Positions 54,851 through 63,768 of a stretch of 64,000 bases of DNA are shown here, one piece after another. Made by a program: the position numbers and the translations under genes. This stretch comes from Poriferisodalis sp965237655 (GTDB lineage: Bacteria; Actinomycetota; Acidimicrobiia; Acidimicrobiales; Poriferisodalaceae). The stretch lies in contig NZ_CBDEGB010000002.1 in the NCBI RefSeq assembly GCF_965237655.1, positions 1,488,001 through 1,552,000 of the forward strand, given 5' to 3'. The notes beneath the pieces were generated by a model. It was not told the DNA's origin. It worked only from the letters and a program-made list of their open reading frames with translations, and made no database searches. The number at the start of each line of letters is the position of its first letter. The first letter of the stretch is position 1.

Positions 54851-56359
54851 GTGGCGGTTCACAAAGTCGTTGGCATCGAGACCGAGTTCGGCATTATCCA
54901 TCGCTGCAACGGCGACTCGAATCCGGTAGCGGCGTCGTCGATGATCATCAACGCCTACGTCAACGGATTCCTGTGCCAGCGCGTCAGCTGGGACTTCGAG
55001 GACGAGCAGCCGGGCACCGATGCGAGGGGCTTCAACGAGTTCGATGCCCTCGCGCCCGAGATCGAGACGCATCTCGTCAACGCTGTGTTGACCAACGGCG
55101 CTCGCTACTACGTCGACCACGCGCACCCTGAACTGTCCACACCGGAGTGCTCGGACGCGCGCCAGTGCGTCATCTACGACCGGGCCGCCGAGGAAATCCT
55201 GATCCGCTCCATGGAGGCCGCGAACAACCTCCTGCCTGACGGCGAGGAGCTGGTGATCCACAAGAACAACAGCGACGGCAAGGGCAACAGCTACGGCTGT
55301 CACGAGAACTACCTGCTGGACCGCGACGTTCCCTTCGGCCGCATCGTGACGCACATCTTGCCGTTCTTCGTGACCCGCCAGATTTTCTGCGGGGCCGGCA
55401 AGCTGGGCATGGAAGTGCCGATGCCGGACCGGTCCTCGACGCCATTTGGGGACAGGCCATTTCAGATCAGCCAACGTGCTGATTTCTTCGAGGAGGAAGT
55501 CGGGCTAGAGACCACGCTCAAACGGCCGATCGTCAACACCCGCGACGAGCCGCATGCGGATACGCGCAAGTACCGGCGCCTGCACGTGATCATCGGCGAC
55601 GCCAACATGAGCGAGGTCCAGACCTACCTCAAGCTGGGCACGACGTCACTGGTGCTGGCGATGATCGACGACGACTTCACGTCCGAGCCGCTGACGCCTC
55701 TCGCGCCGGTCGCAGCACTGCGCCAGGTGAGCTTCGACACCTCCCTGTCGGGACTGATCAAGCTTGTCGACGGCCGACACATGCGGGCCATCGAGATCCA
55801 GTGGGAGTACTTGGATCTGGCCCGCAAGTACGCGCAGAGCCACGGATTGGAGGCCGTCGGCGGCGACGACATCGGCAACGACATCCTCGATCGCTGGGAG
55901 TCGGTGCTCGGCGTGCTCGAGTCCGATCCGATGAGCCTTGCGACGCAGTTGGACTGGGTTGCCAAGCTGCGTCTGTATGAGGGTTTCGCACAGCGGCACG
56001 ATCTCGATTGGGAAGATCCGAAGCTGGCCGCACTGGACCTGCAATATCACGACCTGCGGCCGTCCAAGTCGCTGGCGCGACGCGTGGGCCTTGAACGGAT
56101 CACCACTGACGACGAGGTGAATGAAGCGGTGTCGGTGCCGCCTTCGACGACACGTGCGTACTTCCGAGGCCGCTGCCTCGACAAGTTCTCCGATGAGATC
56201 GTCGCGGCGAACTGGGACTCGATGGTCTTTGACATCGGGACGGATCCGCTGCGTCGAGTGCCGATGCTCGAACCGCTGCGAGGAACCCGGAACCACGTGG
56301 GTAACTTGTTGGACGAATGCCGCGACGCAGCCGAGTTGCTGCGCCGGCTGGGCAACTAG
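54851..56359 (+). CDS. dop: Pup deamidase/depupylase Dop
   Basis: 502-residue glutamine-synthetase-like enzyme that removes Pup from substrates (and deamidates Pup-Gln in some species). GIETEFGI (Glu10) and YYVDHAHPELSTPEC (nucleophile-type Asp89) are the active-site hallmarks; a longer N-terminal loop (about 48-64) distinguishes Dop from PafA, and TRDEPHADTRKYRRLHVIIGD is shared with it. GTG start. Next gene is pup, 97 bp downstream, without intervening gene. Confidence 0.95.
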   Translation: MAVHKVVGIETEFGIIHRCNGDSNPVAASSMIINAYVNGFLCQRVSWDFEDEQPGTDARGFNEFDALAPEIETHLVNAVLTNGARYYVDHAHPELSTPECSDARQCVIYDRAAEEILIRSMEAANNLLPDGEELVIHKNNSDGKGNSYGCHENYLLDRDVPFGRIVTHILPFFVTRQIFCGAGKLGMEVPMPDRSSTPFGDRPFQISQRADFFEEEVGLETTLKRPIVNTRDEPHADTRKYRRLHVIIGDANMSEVQTYLKLGTTSLVLAMIDDDFTSEPLTPLAPVAALRQVSFDTSLSGLIKLVDGRHMRAIEIQWEYLDLARKYAQSHGLEAVGGDDIGNDILDRWESVLGVLESDPMSLATQLDWVAKLRLYEGFAQRHDLDWEDPKLAALDLQYHDLRPSKSLARRVGLERITTDDEVNEAVSVPPSTTRAYFRGRCLDKFSDEIVAANWDSMVFDIGTDPLRRVPMLEPLRGTRNHVGNLLDECRDAAELLRRLGN

Positions 56360-56456
56360 CCGGCCACCAAGAAGGCAAACTCGGCGTATCCGCAGGCGGC
56401 AATCGGAACGCCCACGCATTCGATACCCAGGCAATCGAGACCGGAGGAGGCCCGAA

Positions 56457-56648
56457 ATGGCAGAACGCTCCCAGATGCGACGATCGTCTCCAAGGGAGAC
56501 TGAGAGCACCGCGCCCGAGGGCGCATCGGCCGAAGGGGCGACCGAGCTGAAGGCGGAGCTCGACGACCTGCTCGACGAGATCGACGACGTGCTCGAGACC
56601 AACGCCGAGGAATTCGTGAAGAACTACGTGCAGAAGGGCGGCGAGTGA
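56457..56648 (+). CDS. pup: Prokaryotic ubiquitin-like protein Pup, C-terminal GGE
   Basis: 63-residue disordered modifier. The C-terminal half forms the coiled-coil-binding helix (ELKAELDDLLDEIDDVL) and ends VKNYVQKGGE. The terminal residue is Glu, so deamidation is unnecessary before ligation, unlike the Gln-ended Pup of M. tuberculosis. GGAGGAGG is 6 bp before ATG, a strong ribosome-binding site. The stop overlaps the prcB start by 4 bp (GTGA). Confidence 0.97.
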   Translation: MAERSQMRRSSPRETESTAPEGASAEGATELKAELDDLLDEIDDVLETNAEEFVKNYVQKGGE

Positions 56649-57499
56649 CCCCCATGCCGTTCTTCGCTCCAGGTGAAGACCCAGGGGCGAGCTTCCTCGA
56701 ACTGCTGCGACGCATCGGCAGCGAACCGTTCGCCGGGTTCGCCCCGATCTCTGCCGCTGAGGGCGGCTTCGGGCTCCTCGAGGGATCCCACGCCACCACC
56801 GTGCTCGCCGTGCGGACTGCCGAGGGTGTGGTGGTGGCTGGCGACCGGCGCGCCACCAGCGGTCATCTCATCAGCCATCGCGACATGCGCAAGGTGTTTC
56901 CCGCTGATTCCTATTCGGCGGTTGCCATTGCCGGCGCGGCGGGCCCCGCAGTGCAGATGGTTCGCCTTTTCCAGCTGCAGCTGGAGTACTACGAGAAGAT
57001 CGAAGGCAAGCCGCTAAGTCTGGAAGGCAAGGCGAACCAACTGGCGGAAATGCTCCGAGCGCACCTGCCCCAAGCGATGCTCGGCCTCCCAGTGGTGCCG
57101 ATCTTCGCCGGCTACGACCCCAGCGACGGGAGCGGCAGACTCTTTCAGTACGACGTGACCGGCGGCCGCTACGAGGAACAGGACTACGCCACGGCTGGCT
57201 CGGGAAGCCTGCACGCAGGAACCGTGCTGAAGCTCGGCTTCCGTGACGACTTGAGCGAGCCCGATGCACTGGCGCTGAGCGTTCAGGCCCTGTGGCACGC
57301 GGCTGATTCCGACAGCGCCACCGGAGGGCCCGATCCGGTGCGCGGCATCTACCCGGTGCTCGCTGCAATCGGTGCCAGTGGTTTCCGCCAACTGAGCGAT
57401 GCCGATTCAGGGGCGGTCTTTGCAGCGCTGCAAGCTGATCTCGCCGCCGGCGGGAGCGGGGGAGCGGCAAACGCCAATCTAGGCCAGGCACCACGATGA
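56645..57499 (+). CDS. prcB: Proteasome beta subunit (PrcB)
   Basis: 284-residue peptidase subunit. Residues 1-50 are the propeptide; Thr51 is the predicted mature N-terminal nucleophile in HATTVLAV. Asp67 (GDRRAT, Asp17 of mature chain) and Lys83 (MRKVF, Lys33) complete the Thr-Asp-Lys catalytic set. The residue before Thr is Ala, whereas Gly is usual. The GTG overlaps pup, and the stop overlaps prcA by 4 bp. Confidence 0.96.
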   Translation: MTPMPFFAPGEDPGASFLELLRRIGSEPFAGFAPISAAEGGFGLLEGSHATTVLAVRTAEGVVVAGDRRATSGHLISHRDMRKVFPADSYSAVAIAGAAGPAVQMVRLFQLQLEYYEKIEGKPLSLEGKANQLAEMLRAHLPQAMLGLPVVPIFAGYDPSDGSGRLFQYDVTGGRYEEQDYATAGSGSLHAGTVLKLGFRDDLSEPDALALSVQALWHAADSDSATGGPDPVRGIYPVLAAIGASGFRQLSDADSGAVFAALQADLAAGGSGGAANANLGQAPR

Positions 57500-58236
57500 G
57501 CATGCCCGGGCTGTACGTCAGCCCCGAACAGCTCATGCAGGATCGGGCGGATTATGCCCGCAAGGGCATCGCCCGGGGTCGTTCGCTGGTGACGCTGGAA
57601 TACGACGGTGGCATTGCGCTGGTGGCCGAGAACGCTAGCGCGACGCTCCGCAAAGTGTCTGAAATCTACGATCGGATCGCATTCGGCGGTGTGGGCCGGT
57701 ACATCGAGTTCGATCAGCTACGCGTCGCCGGAGTTCGCCACGCCGAGCTGAAGGGCTACCAGTACTCGCGTTCGGACGTCGAGGCCCGCAGCCTCGCCAA
57801 CCAGTACGCGCAGATGCTGGGGCAGTTCTTCACTCACGAGCTCAAGCCGCTTGAAGTTGAGATCGTGGTGGTCGAAGTGGGGATCGGCGACGACACCAAC
57901 CAGCTCTACCGGATCCAGTACGACGGGACCGTCATGGACGAGGAGGCCTATTGCTGCATCGGGGGCGATGCCGATGCAGTTCGCGAGCGTGTCGCGGACG
58001 GCTACGACCGCGAACTCGATGCCGATGGCGCCATCCGGTTGGCTCGGGGAGCGCTAGCAGGTCCGGAACGCGAGATCTTTGCAGCGGATCTCGAGGTGGC
58101 ACTGCTCGAAGCGATCGTGCCGGATGGCACCCATCGCCGGCGTTGCTTCCGGCGCATGGACGATGCCGAGGTGGAAGTTGCCCTCGGCGACGATGCAGAA
58201 CAGCCCAAGGACGGTTCTGAGCAGGAAGATTCCTAG
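57496..58236 (+). CDS. prcA: Proteasome alpha subunit (PrcA)
   Basis: 246-residue structural subunit forming the outer rings of the 20S core. YVSPEQLMQDRADYARKGIARGRSLVTLEYDGGIALVAEN is the typical N-terminal segment including the gate. The acidic tail (DDAEQPKDGSEQEDS) is longer and more charged than the core. No catalytic Thr is expected. Starts with ATGA overlap to prcB; pafA follows 12 bp later. Confidence 0.96.
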   Translation: MSMPGLYVSPEQLMQDRADYARKGIARGRSLVTLEYDGGIALVAENASATLRKVSEIYDRIAFGGVGRYIEFDQLRVAGVRHAELKGYQYSRSDVEARSLANQYAQMLGQFFTHELKPLEVEIVVVEVGIGDDTNQLYRIQYDGTVMDEEAYCCIGGDADAVRERVADGYDRELDADGAIRLARGALAGPEREIFAADLEVALLEAIVPDGTHRRRCFRRMDDAEVEVALGDDAEQPKDGSEQEDS

Positions 58237-58248
58237 ATCGGAACTACG

Positions 58249-59616
58249 GTGAGCGCCGTGCAGCGGCGCATCATGGGTCTCGAGAACGAGTACGGGGTCA
58301 CGTGCACGCTGCGAGGCCAGCGCCGGCTGAGCCCCGACGAAGTGGCGCGCTACCTGTTTCGCAGGGTGGTCTCGTGGGGGCGATCCAGCAATGTGTTCCT
58401 CGCGAACGGGGCGCGCCTGTACCTCGACGTGGGCAGCCATCCCGAGTACGCCACACCCGAGTGCGACTCCGTCTATGACGTGGTGTGCCACGACCGCGCT
58501 GGCGAGCGCATCCTCGAACAGCTCGTCGCCAGCGCGACCGAGCGGCTGGCCGAAGAAGCCTTCAACGGCACGATTTTCCTGTTCAAGAACAACACCGACT
58601 CGGCCGGGAACAGTTACGGGTGCCACGAGAACTACCTGACCAGCCGCGCCGATGACTTTTCGAACTACGCCGAGGTGCTGATCCCATTCCTCGTGACCCG
58701 CCAGATCTACGCCGGTGCGGGCAAGGTGCTCAACACCGCCAAGGGCGCGCGGTATTGCATCACCCAGCGCGCCGAGCACATCTGGGAGAGCGTGTCGAGC
58801 GCGACCACGCGCAGCCGCCCGATCATCAACACTCGTGACGAGCCGCACGCTGACGCCGAGCGCTTTCGACGCTTGCATGTCATTGTCGGCGATTCGAACA
58901 TGAGCGAATACACGTCATTCCTCAAGATCGGTGCCGCTGCGCTGATGCTGCGAATGCTCGAAGACCCTGCGGTGGTGCTGCGGGACATGACGCTCGAGAA
59001 CCCGATTCGTGCGATCCGTGAGATCAGCCACGACATCACCTGCCGTCGCAAGGTGCGCCTCGCCAACGGGCGTGAAGTGAGCGCCTTCGACATCCAATCG
59101 GAGTATCTTGAGCGGGCACTGCGTTTTGCCGAGACGAACGACCTCACTGCAGAGGAATCGCGGGCGTTGGGTATGTGGGAGCACGCCATGACGGCGATCG
59201 GTGACGATCCGCTGTTGCTCGACCGCGAGGTGGACTGGGTCATCAAGCACAAACTGCTCACGAGCTACGCCGACCGTGCCGAAGTTGGCTTCGACGACCC
59301 CCGCATCGCACTGCTGGACCTGCAGTACCACCACGTCCATTCGACGCGCGGCGTCTTCTATCTGATGCAGCGACGCGGACTCATCGAGCGAGTTCTCGAT
59401 GACGCCGACGTCCGCCGAGCCACTGAGGAGGCCCCGCAGACGACCAGGGCGCGCCTGCGGGGGGCGTTCGTCCGCGAGGCCAAGGCCCGTCGCCGGGACT
59501 ACACCGTCGACTGGGTGCACCTGAAGCTCAACGATCAAGCTCAGCGAACTGTCTTGTGCAAAGACCCGTTCCGTTCCCACGACGAACGCGTCGACAAGCT
59601 GATCGAATCGCTGTGA
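58249..59616 (+). CDS. pafA: Pup ligase PafA
   Basis: 455-residue glutamine-synthetase-like ligase joining Pup's C-terminal Glu to substrate lysines via a gamma-glutamyl phosphate. GLENEYGV (Glu12) and LYLDVGSHPEYATPEC (Asp60, equal to the catalytic Asp64 of M. tuberculosis) mark the active site; TRDEPHADAERFRRLHVIVGD and NRDYTVDW-like VDWVHLKL support PafA. GTG start. Last gene of the core proteasome operon. Confidence 0.96.
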   Translation: MSAVQRRIMGLENEYGVTCTLRGQRRLSPDEVARYLFRRVVSWGRSSNVFLANGARLYLDVGSHPEYATPECDSVYDVVCHDRAGERILEQLVASATERLAEEAFNGTIFLFKNNTDSAGNSYGCHENYLTSRADDFSNYAEVLIPFLVTRQIYAGAGKVLNTAKGARYCITQRAEHIWESVSSATTRSRPIINTRDEPHADAERFRRLHVIVGDSNMSEYTSFLKIGAAALMLRMLEDPAVVLRDMTLENPIRAIREISHDITCRRKVRLANGREVSAFDIQSEYLERALRFAETNDLTAEESRALGMWEHAMTAIGDDPLLLDREVDWVIKHKLLTSYADRAEVGFDDPRIALLDLQYHHVHSTRGVFYLMQRRGLIERVLDDADVRRATEEAPQTTRARLRGAFVREAKARRRDYTVDWVHLKLNDQAQRTVLCKDPFRSHDERVDKLIESL

Positions 59617-59690
59617 TGAGCGCTGTCGCCCGCCAGAATCCGCGCTGCAACGCAGTCCCGCGCCGACACGCAGCTGGCTGAGGGCAGCAG

Positions 59691-60728
59691 ATGCCGCGCT
59701 TTGCGCGCCTGCGAGCCACCGAGGTGCGTGATGTGAGACCCGGGCTGCAGCGAATGACCCTGTCTGACGGCAGCGAGGCGTATGCCCTCACTGATCTGTG
59801 CGGCCCGGTGGGGGTCGGCGATGAGTTGCTCGTGAATGCCTCGGCGCTGGAGTTGGACCTCGGCAGCGGGGGGGCGCATGTCGTCCACACGAACCTGAGC
59901 GCGCCCTATGCCGGTACTGACGTCCCGGGCCGGGTCATGAAAGCCCGGTATCTCGCCGAGCAGATGCCGGTCGATGCGTTCGAGGAAGCTGCGGGCATTG
60001 CTCCCGATCACCTTGACGTGACCGTGCTGCCGTCTCTGGCTGGCGTCCGGGTCGTGCTGTGCGTGCTGCACAGCCATGCACTGGCGCTGGCCGCCACGGT
60101 GCGCGATGCCGTCGGCGTTGCACCGGGCTATGTCATGACCGACGGCGGGGCGCTGCCGTTCGTTCTGAGCGATCTTGCGGCCGCGAGCCTTGAGCGGGGC
60201 ACGATCGCGACAGCTGTGAGCGCCGGGCAGGCCTTCGGTGCGCCGATCGAGTCGGTCACAGTTGCCTCCGGGGTCGCAGCATTGGCGCGCCAGAACATCG
60301 ACCGTATCGTCGTCGCGCCGGGACCTGGACATCTCGGCACCGCGAGCCCCCTGGGCTTCTCGGCGCTGGATCTCGTTGGTCACGCCGCCGTGCTGGAGGG
60401 TCTTGGCGCAGCGACCGCGCTGGCAGTGCGCGCATCATCGGCCGACGAGCGAGAACGGCACCGCGGCGTCAGCCATCACGCCCGCGCCATGGCCGCGCTG
60501 GCACCCGAACGCACCGTCGTGCCGGTTCCGGCGCGCCGTGCGAAACGTGATGCCGCATGGGTTGAGACTTTGGGAAAGCGGGCGATCAACATGGAGCCGG
60601 CCGCGGTCGGTGAAGCGCTTGCCCGCAGCGGGCTGAGCGTCACTTCCATGGGTCGCCCATTGGAACGCGATCACCAAGCGTGCGAGTGGCTGGGCGCGGC
60701 GGCAGCCTGGCTGGCGACGTCACCATGA
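59691..60728 (+). CDS. DUF3866-family conserved protein
   Basis: 345-residue protein of unknown function, found near proteasome/Tat genes in several Actinomycetota. It has a compact N-terminal part (LSDGSEAYALTDLCGPVGVGDELLVN) and glycine-rich loops (VMTDGGALPFVLSD and APGPGHLGTASPLGFSALD), which look like a nucleotide or cofactor pocket, but no recognised catalytic motif. No signal peptide or helices. Its stop overlaps lepB by 4 bp. Confidence 0.75.
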   Translation: MPRFARLRATEVRDVRPGLQRMTLSDGSEAYALTDLCGPVGVGDELLVNASALELDLGSGGAHVVHTNLSAPYAGTDVPGRVMKARYLAEQMPVDAFEEAAGIAPDHLDVTVLPSLAGVRVVLCVLHSHALALAATVRDAVGVAPGYVMTDGGALPFVLSDLAAASLERGTIATAVSAGQAFGAPIESVTVASGVAALARQNIDRIVVAPGPGHLGTASPLGFSALDLVGHAAVLEGLGAATALAVRASSADERERHRGVSHHARAMAALAPERTVVPVPARRAKRDAAWVETLGKRAINMEPAAVGEALARSGLSVTSMGRPLERDHQACEWLGAAAAWLATSP

Positions 60729-61336
60729 GCGTTGCGGGCGAACCCGGCGATTGCGACCCAGCTGACGGCCTGAGGCCACGAGGTCGCCAACCGCGTATCC
60801 GGCGGGCCATGAGCCGACGTACACGCAACCTGTTGTCGTGGGCGTGGGTCCTGCTGGCTGCGGTGACGCTCGCATTGCTGATGCGAACGTTTCTCATTGC
60901 GGCGTTCTACATCCCGTCCGAGTCGATGGAACCGGTGCTCGAGATCGGCGACCGGCTGTTGGTATCCAAGCTCAGTTACCGCATCGGCGAGCCCGACCCT
61001 GGCGACATCGTGGTGTTCCGGACTCCCGAGGCGATGCGGCATCCGCAGACCTCTGAACTTGTCAAGCGAGTCGTCGCTGTCGGCGGTCAGACGATCGAGG
61101 CCGAAGGTGGGCAGCTCATCGTTGACGGCGTTCGGGTGCCAGAGGACTACCTCCCGGCCGATACGTACACCAGCAGCTTCACGCAGCGACTGATTCCGGC
61201 TGGGTACGTGTTCGTCATGGGTGACAACCGGGTCTCGAGCCAGGACAGTCGCTTCTTCGGACCGATCCCCGAGAACGAAATCGTCGGGCGGGCGTTCGCG
61301 CGCTTCTGGCCGCCCACTCGGTTCGGTGGTTTGTAA
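60725..61336 (+). CDS. lepB: Signal peptidase I
   Basis: 203-residue type I signal peptidase. A transmembrane anchor (about 37-58) precedes the catalytic Ser67 (IPSESM) and Lys114 (LVKRVVAVGG); VFVMGDNRVSSQDSRFFG is box D/E. It removes signal peptides from Sec and Tat substrates, fitting the Tat genes nearby. ATG 60725 overlaps the previous stop as ATGA. Confidence 0.93.
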   Translation: MSVAGEPGDCDPADGLRPRGRQPRIRRAMSRRTRNLLSWAWVLLAAVTLALLMRTFLIAAFYIPSESMEPVLEIGDRLLVSKLSYRIGEPDPGDIVVFRTPEAMRHPQTSELVKRVVAVGGQTIEAEGGQLIVDGVRVPEDYLPADTYTSSFTQRLIPAGYVFVMGDNRVSSQDSRFFGPIPENEIVGRAFARFWPPTRFGGL

Positions 61337-61383
61337 GACCGCCTATGCAGGGTTGAGGGGGGCCGATCCGGCAGCGCGGCTGA

Positions 61384-62145
61384 TCAGGCGAGTTGTGCCT
61401 CGCAGATGTCGCCGTCCGGTGCCGTTTCCGCTGGTTCGCTCGGTGAAATAACACCGGCGAGCAGCCGGTCGACGTGGTCGCCGTACAGGCCGTCGAGGCC
61501 CATGTCGCGCAGTGCTGCGGCCAGGCGGATGTGCTGGACATCCCACCCGAAGCAATGGCGTTCGAAGCGGTGGAAGAGCGCTGCGAGTCCTCCGGTCCAG
61601 TCTTTGGCGGGGAGGTTGACGGCGTCGATGCCGCTGTCGGCCATTGCCGCCGCCCGGCGCTCCGGACCTTCCTTCATTCGTCGCACCCGGGTCGAGTCGA
61701 CGATGTGTGCAGTGGTGCGGTTGCGCAGTTCGGCAAGCAGCTCCCAGTCCGCGTGGCATAGCCACAGGCGGTCTTCTGCCCCGGCGGATCGGGCGGCCTC
61801 GATGACTGCGTCAGCCGCCGCGGGGTCTTTCAAGTCAACCGAGAGCTCGAAATCGGTGCCGCAGGACTGATACATGTCTGCGAGCGTTCCGATGTCGGGA
61901 CCGATGCGTTCACGGGTGAATGAGCTGAAGGGACGGCGAACACCCCGGTGCCAGACGACACCGTCGTGGTCCAGCATCGGATGACCATCCCGGCTCATCC
62001 AGACGTCGGTCTCGAGGCCCGTTGCTCCCAAGTCCAGGGCCAAGGCGAACGTCTCAAGCGCATTGTCGGGGCCATGAGCACGCCCGCCCCGGTGCGCGAA
62101 CGTGATCGGTGGCGTGCGCAATGACGGCAACGGCTGCGGGAGCAC
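61384..62145 (-). CDS. Glycerophosphodiester phosphodiesterase
   Basis: 253-residue GDPD-family TIM barrel. FAHRGGRAHGPDNALETFALALDLGATGLETDVWMSRDGHPMLDHD contains the catalytic His pair and metal-binding Glu and Asp residues; LSVDLKDP and YGDHVDRLL are later barrel strands. It hydrolyses glycerophosphodiesters to glycerol-3-phosphate plus alcohol. No signal peptide is seen. GTG 62145 is preferred; upstream frame is not coding. Confidence 0.88.
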   Translation of the reverse strand: MLPQPLPSLRTPPITFAHRGGRAHGPDNALETFALALDLGATGLETDVWMSRDGHPMLDHDGVVWHRGVRRPFSSFTRERIGPDIGTLADMYQSCGTDFELSVDLKDPAAADAVIEAARSAGAEDRLWLCHADWELLAELRNRTTAHIVDSTRVRRMKEGPERRAAAMADSGIDAVNLPAKDWTGGLAALFHRFERHCFGWDVQHIRLAAALRDMGLDGLYGDHVDRLLAGVISPSEPAETAPDGDICEAQLA

Positions 62146-62259
62146 ATCTCTATCGTGCCAATTTGGATACCGCGTGCAGCGGAACTCACCAGATGTGGCC
62201 GATGTACTGCGGTTTACGACGAACGTTTCCGTCGCCTGTCGCGCCGTAGGGTTCGGCTC

Positions 62260-62529
62260 ATGGTGGTGATCTGGCTGCTGCCGACCGTCGCGTTCGGCGT
62301 ACTCGTTGTCGTCAGCACGCTCATGATCCGGCGGCTGGCCGCCGAGTTGCGAGCCACCGCTGAGGGGCTGGCATCCATCACCGAGACAACTGCTTCGGTG
62401 CGCGCCGACGTCGTTCGGGCTCGAACCGCCATCGACAGCCTGGACCTGCCGTCGGTACGCGAAGCCACGGCCGAGCGCGCGCTCGGCATGGTGGTGCGGT
62501 GGGCGGCCCGCCGGATGCTGCCGTTCTGA
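62260..62529 (+). CDS. Small membrane protein with coiled-coil tail
   Basis: 89 residues from ATG 62260 (a longer frame starts at GTG 62155, which I do not favour). One N-terminal helix (WLLPTVAFGVLVVVSTLMI), then an amphipathic stretch (RRLAAELRATAEGLASITETTASVRADVVRARTAI) likely to form a coiled coil, ending in a short basic tail. No family recognised. Located before tatA; could be a scaffold for membrane proteins, but this is a guess. Confidence 0.5.
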   Translation: MVVIWLLPTVAFGVLVVVSTLMIRRLAAELRATAEGLASITETTASVRADVVRARTAIDSLDLPSVREATAERALGMVVRWAARRMLPF

Positions 62530-62614
62530 AACGCTGCCGCCGGGACCACCCACGCCTGTGCGCTCGGCAGCGAAGCAGAACCGCCGCGCAGGGCCGGGGT
62601 TCTACCATCGAGCC

Positions 62615-62926
62615 GTGAGCCTGCAGCCCAACGAGGTGCTGATCATCGCGTTCGTGGCCCTGATTGTGCTGGGGCCCACGCGTTTGCCGGGCGCAATCCG
62701 CAGCATCGGTCGCGTCTTCCGGCAGGTGCGGGAGTTCTCGACGACCGTTAGTCAGGAGATGGACGCCACGCTGTCGCCGCCGAAGGTGGAACCTGCATCG
62801 TCGCCCAATCCGCCGACGCCTGCAGACCCAGCCGAGGCTCCCGGTGGGCAGGGTGAGGGCGAGTCCTCCCAGCCCGACGCGGCCGATCCGGCGGCGGATC
62901 GCTCGACCAGCGACGGCTCTGCGTGA
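62615..62926 (+). CDS. tatA: Sec-independent translocase subunit TatA/TatB-like
   Basis: 103-residue protein with the Tat hallmark: N-terminal LQPNEVLIIAFVALIVLGPTRLPGAIRSIGRVFRQVREF, a helix followed by an amphipathic helix, and a Pro/Ser-rich tail (about 70-103). The LGPTRLP form is like TatB, whereas TatA has FG at the hinge; it may serve as either. GTG start; stop overlaps tatC by 4 bp. A separate TatA could be elsewhere. Confidence 0.88.
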   Translation: MSLQPNEVLIIAFVALIVLGPTRLPGAIRSIGRVFRQVREFSTTVSQEMDATLSPPKVEPASSPNPPTPADPAEAPGGQGEGESSQPDAADPAADRSTSDGSA

Positions 62927-63768
62927 GGCTCTGGCGGCGGCGCCGGCCTCGGCCGGCGGTGATGGGCTTCTGGGATCACGTCGGTGAGCTGCGGAATCGG
63001 CTCATTTGGAGCGTCGTTGCAGTCGGCGTGGGCATGGTGGCGGGGCTCATCGTCTACGACTGGCTCCTTACCGAGATCTTCCTGCCGCCGTACTGCAATG
63101 TGCTGGAGGCTCAGGAGATCGATCGTCCGTGCAGCCTGGTGATCACGACGCCGCTGGAGGGCTTTCGTACCCGTATCAAGGTGTCGGTCTATCTCGGTGT
63201 GGTGCTGGCCATGCCGGTGCTGCTGTGGCACCTGTGGCGGTTCATCACCCCTGCACTCGATCGCCGGGAGAAGCGCTGGGCGGTGCCGTTCGTGATAGCG
63301 GGATTCCTGCTCTTTGCGGCCGGTGCCCTGCTGGCCTATTTCACCTTCGAGCGGGCGCTGGACTTCCTGATCGCCGTCAGTGGCGACGCCGTCGACCCGC
63401 TGCTCGGACCTGGCTCGTACCTCGGCTTGGTGACCTTCATGATGCTGGCCTTCGGCATCGGTTTCGAGTTCCCGATCGTGCTGGTCTTCCTCCAGATGGC
63501 GGGCATGGTGACGCCGCGACAGCTGAACCGGGCTCGTCGCTATGCCATCGTCGGCATCGTGGCCGGTGCGGCGATCATCACGCCGTCTGGTGACCCTGTC
63601 ACGCTCGCTGCACTATCGGTGCCGCTCTACGTGTTCTACGAGCTGTCGATCCTGGTTGGCCTTCTGATCGTGCGACGCCGCAGCGGGTCTGTGGGGTGGC
63701 GACTTGGTCGCCGTCGAGCACAGGAATCCGAGACAGAGGCGGCCGGCGTCACGGACCCCTCCCCGTGA
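62923..63768 (+). CDS. tatC: Sec-independent translocase subunit TatC
   Basis: 281-residue core of the twin-arginine translocase with six predicted helices. MGFWDHVGELRNRLIWSVVAV is the N-terminal TatC signature, TTPLEGFRTRIKVSVYLGVVLAMPVLLWHLWRFITPAL follows, then FGIGFEFPIVLVFLQMAGMVT and GAAIITPSGDPVT. It binds twin-arginine signal peptides. GTG start overlaps tatA; its stop overlaps helY as GTGA. Confidence 0.95.
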   Translation: MRLWRRRRPRPAVMGFWDHVGELRNRLIWSVVAVGVGMVAGLIVYDWLLTEIFLPPYCNVLEAQEIDRPCSLVITTPLEGFRTRIKVSVYLGVVLAMPVLLWHLWRFITPALDRREKRWAVPFVIAGFLLFAAGALLAYFTFERALDFLIAVSGDAVDPLLGPGSYLGLVTFMMLAFGIGFEFPIVLVFLQMAGMVTPRQLNRARRYAIVGIVAGAAIITPSGDPVTLAALSVPLYVFYELSILVGLLIVRRRSGSVGWRLGRRRAQESETEAAGVTDPSP

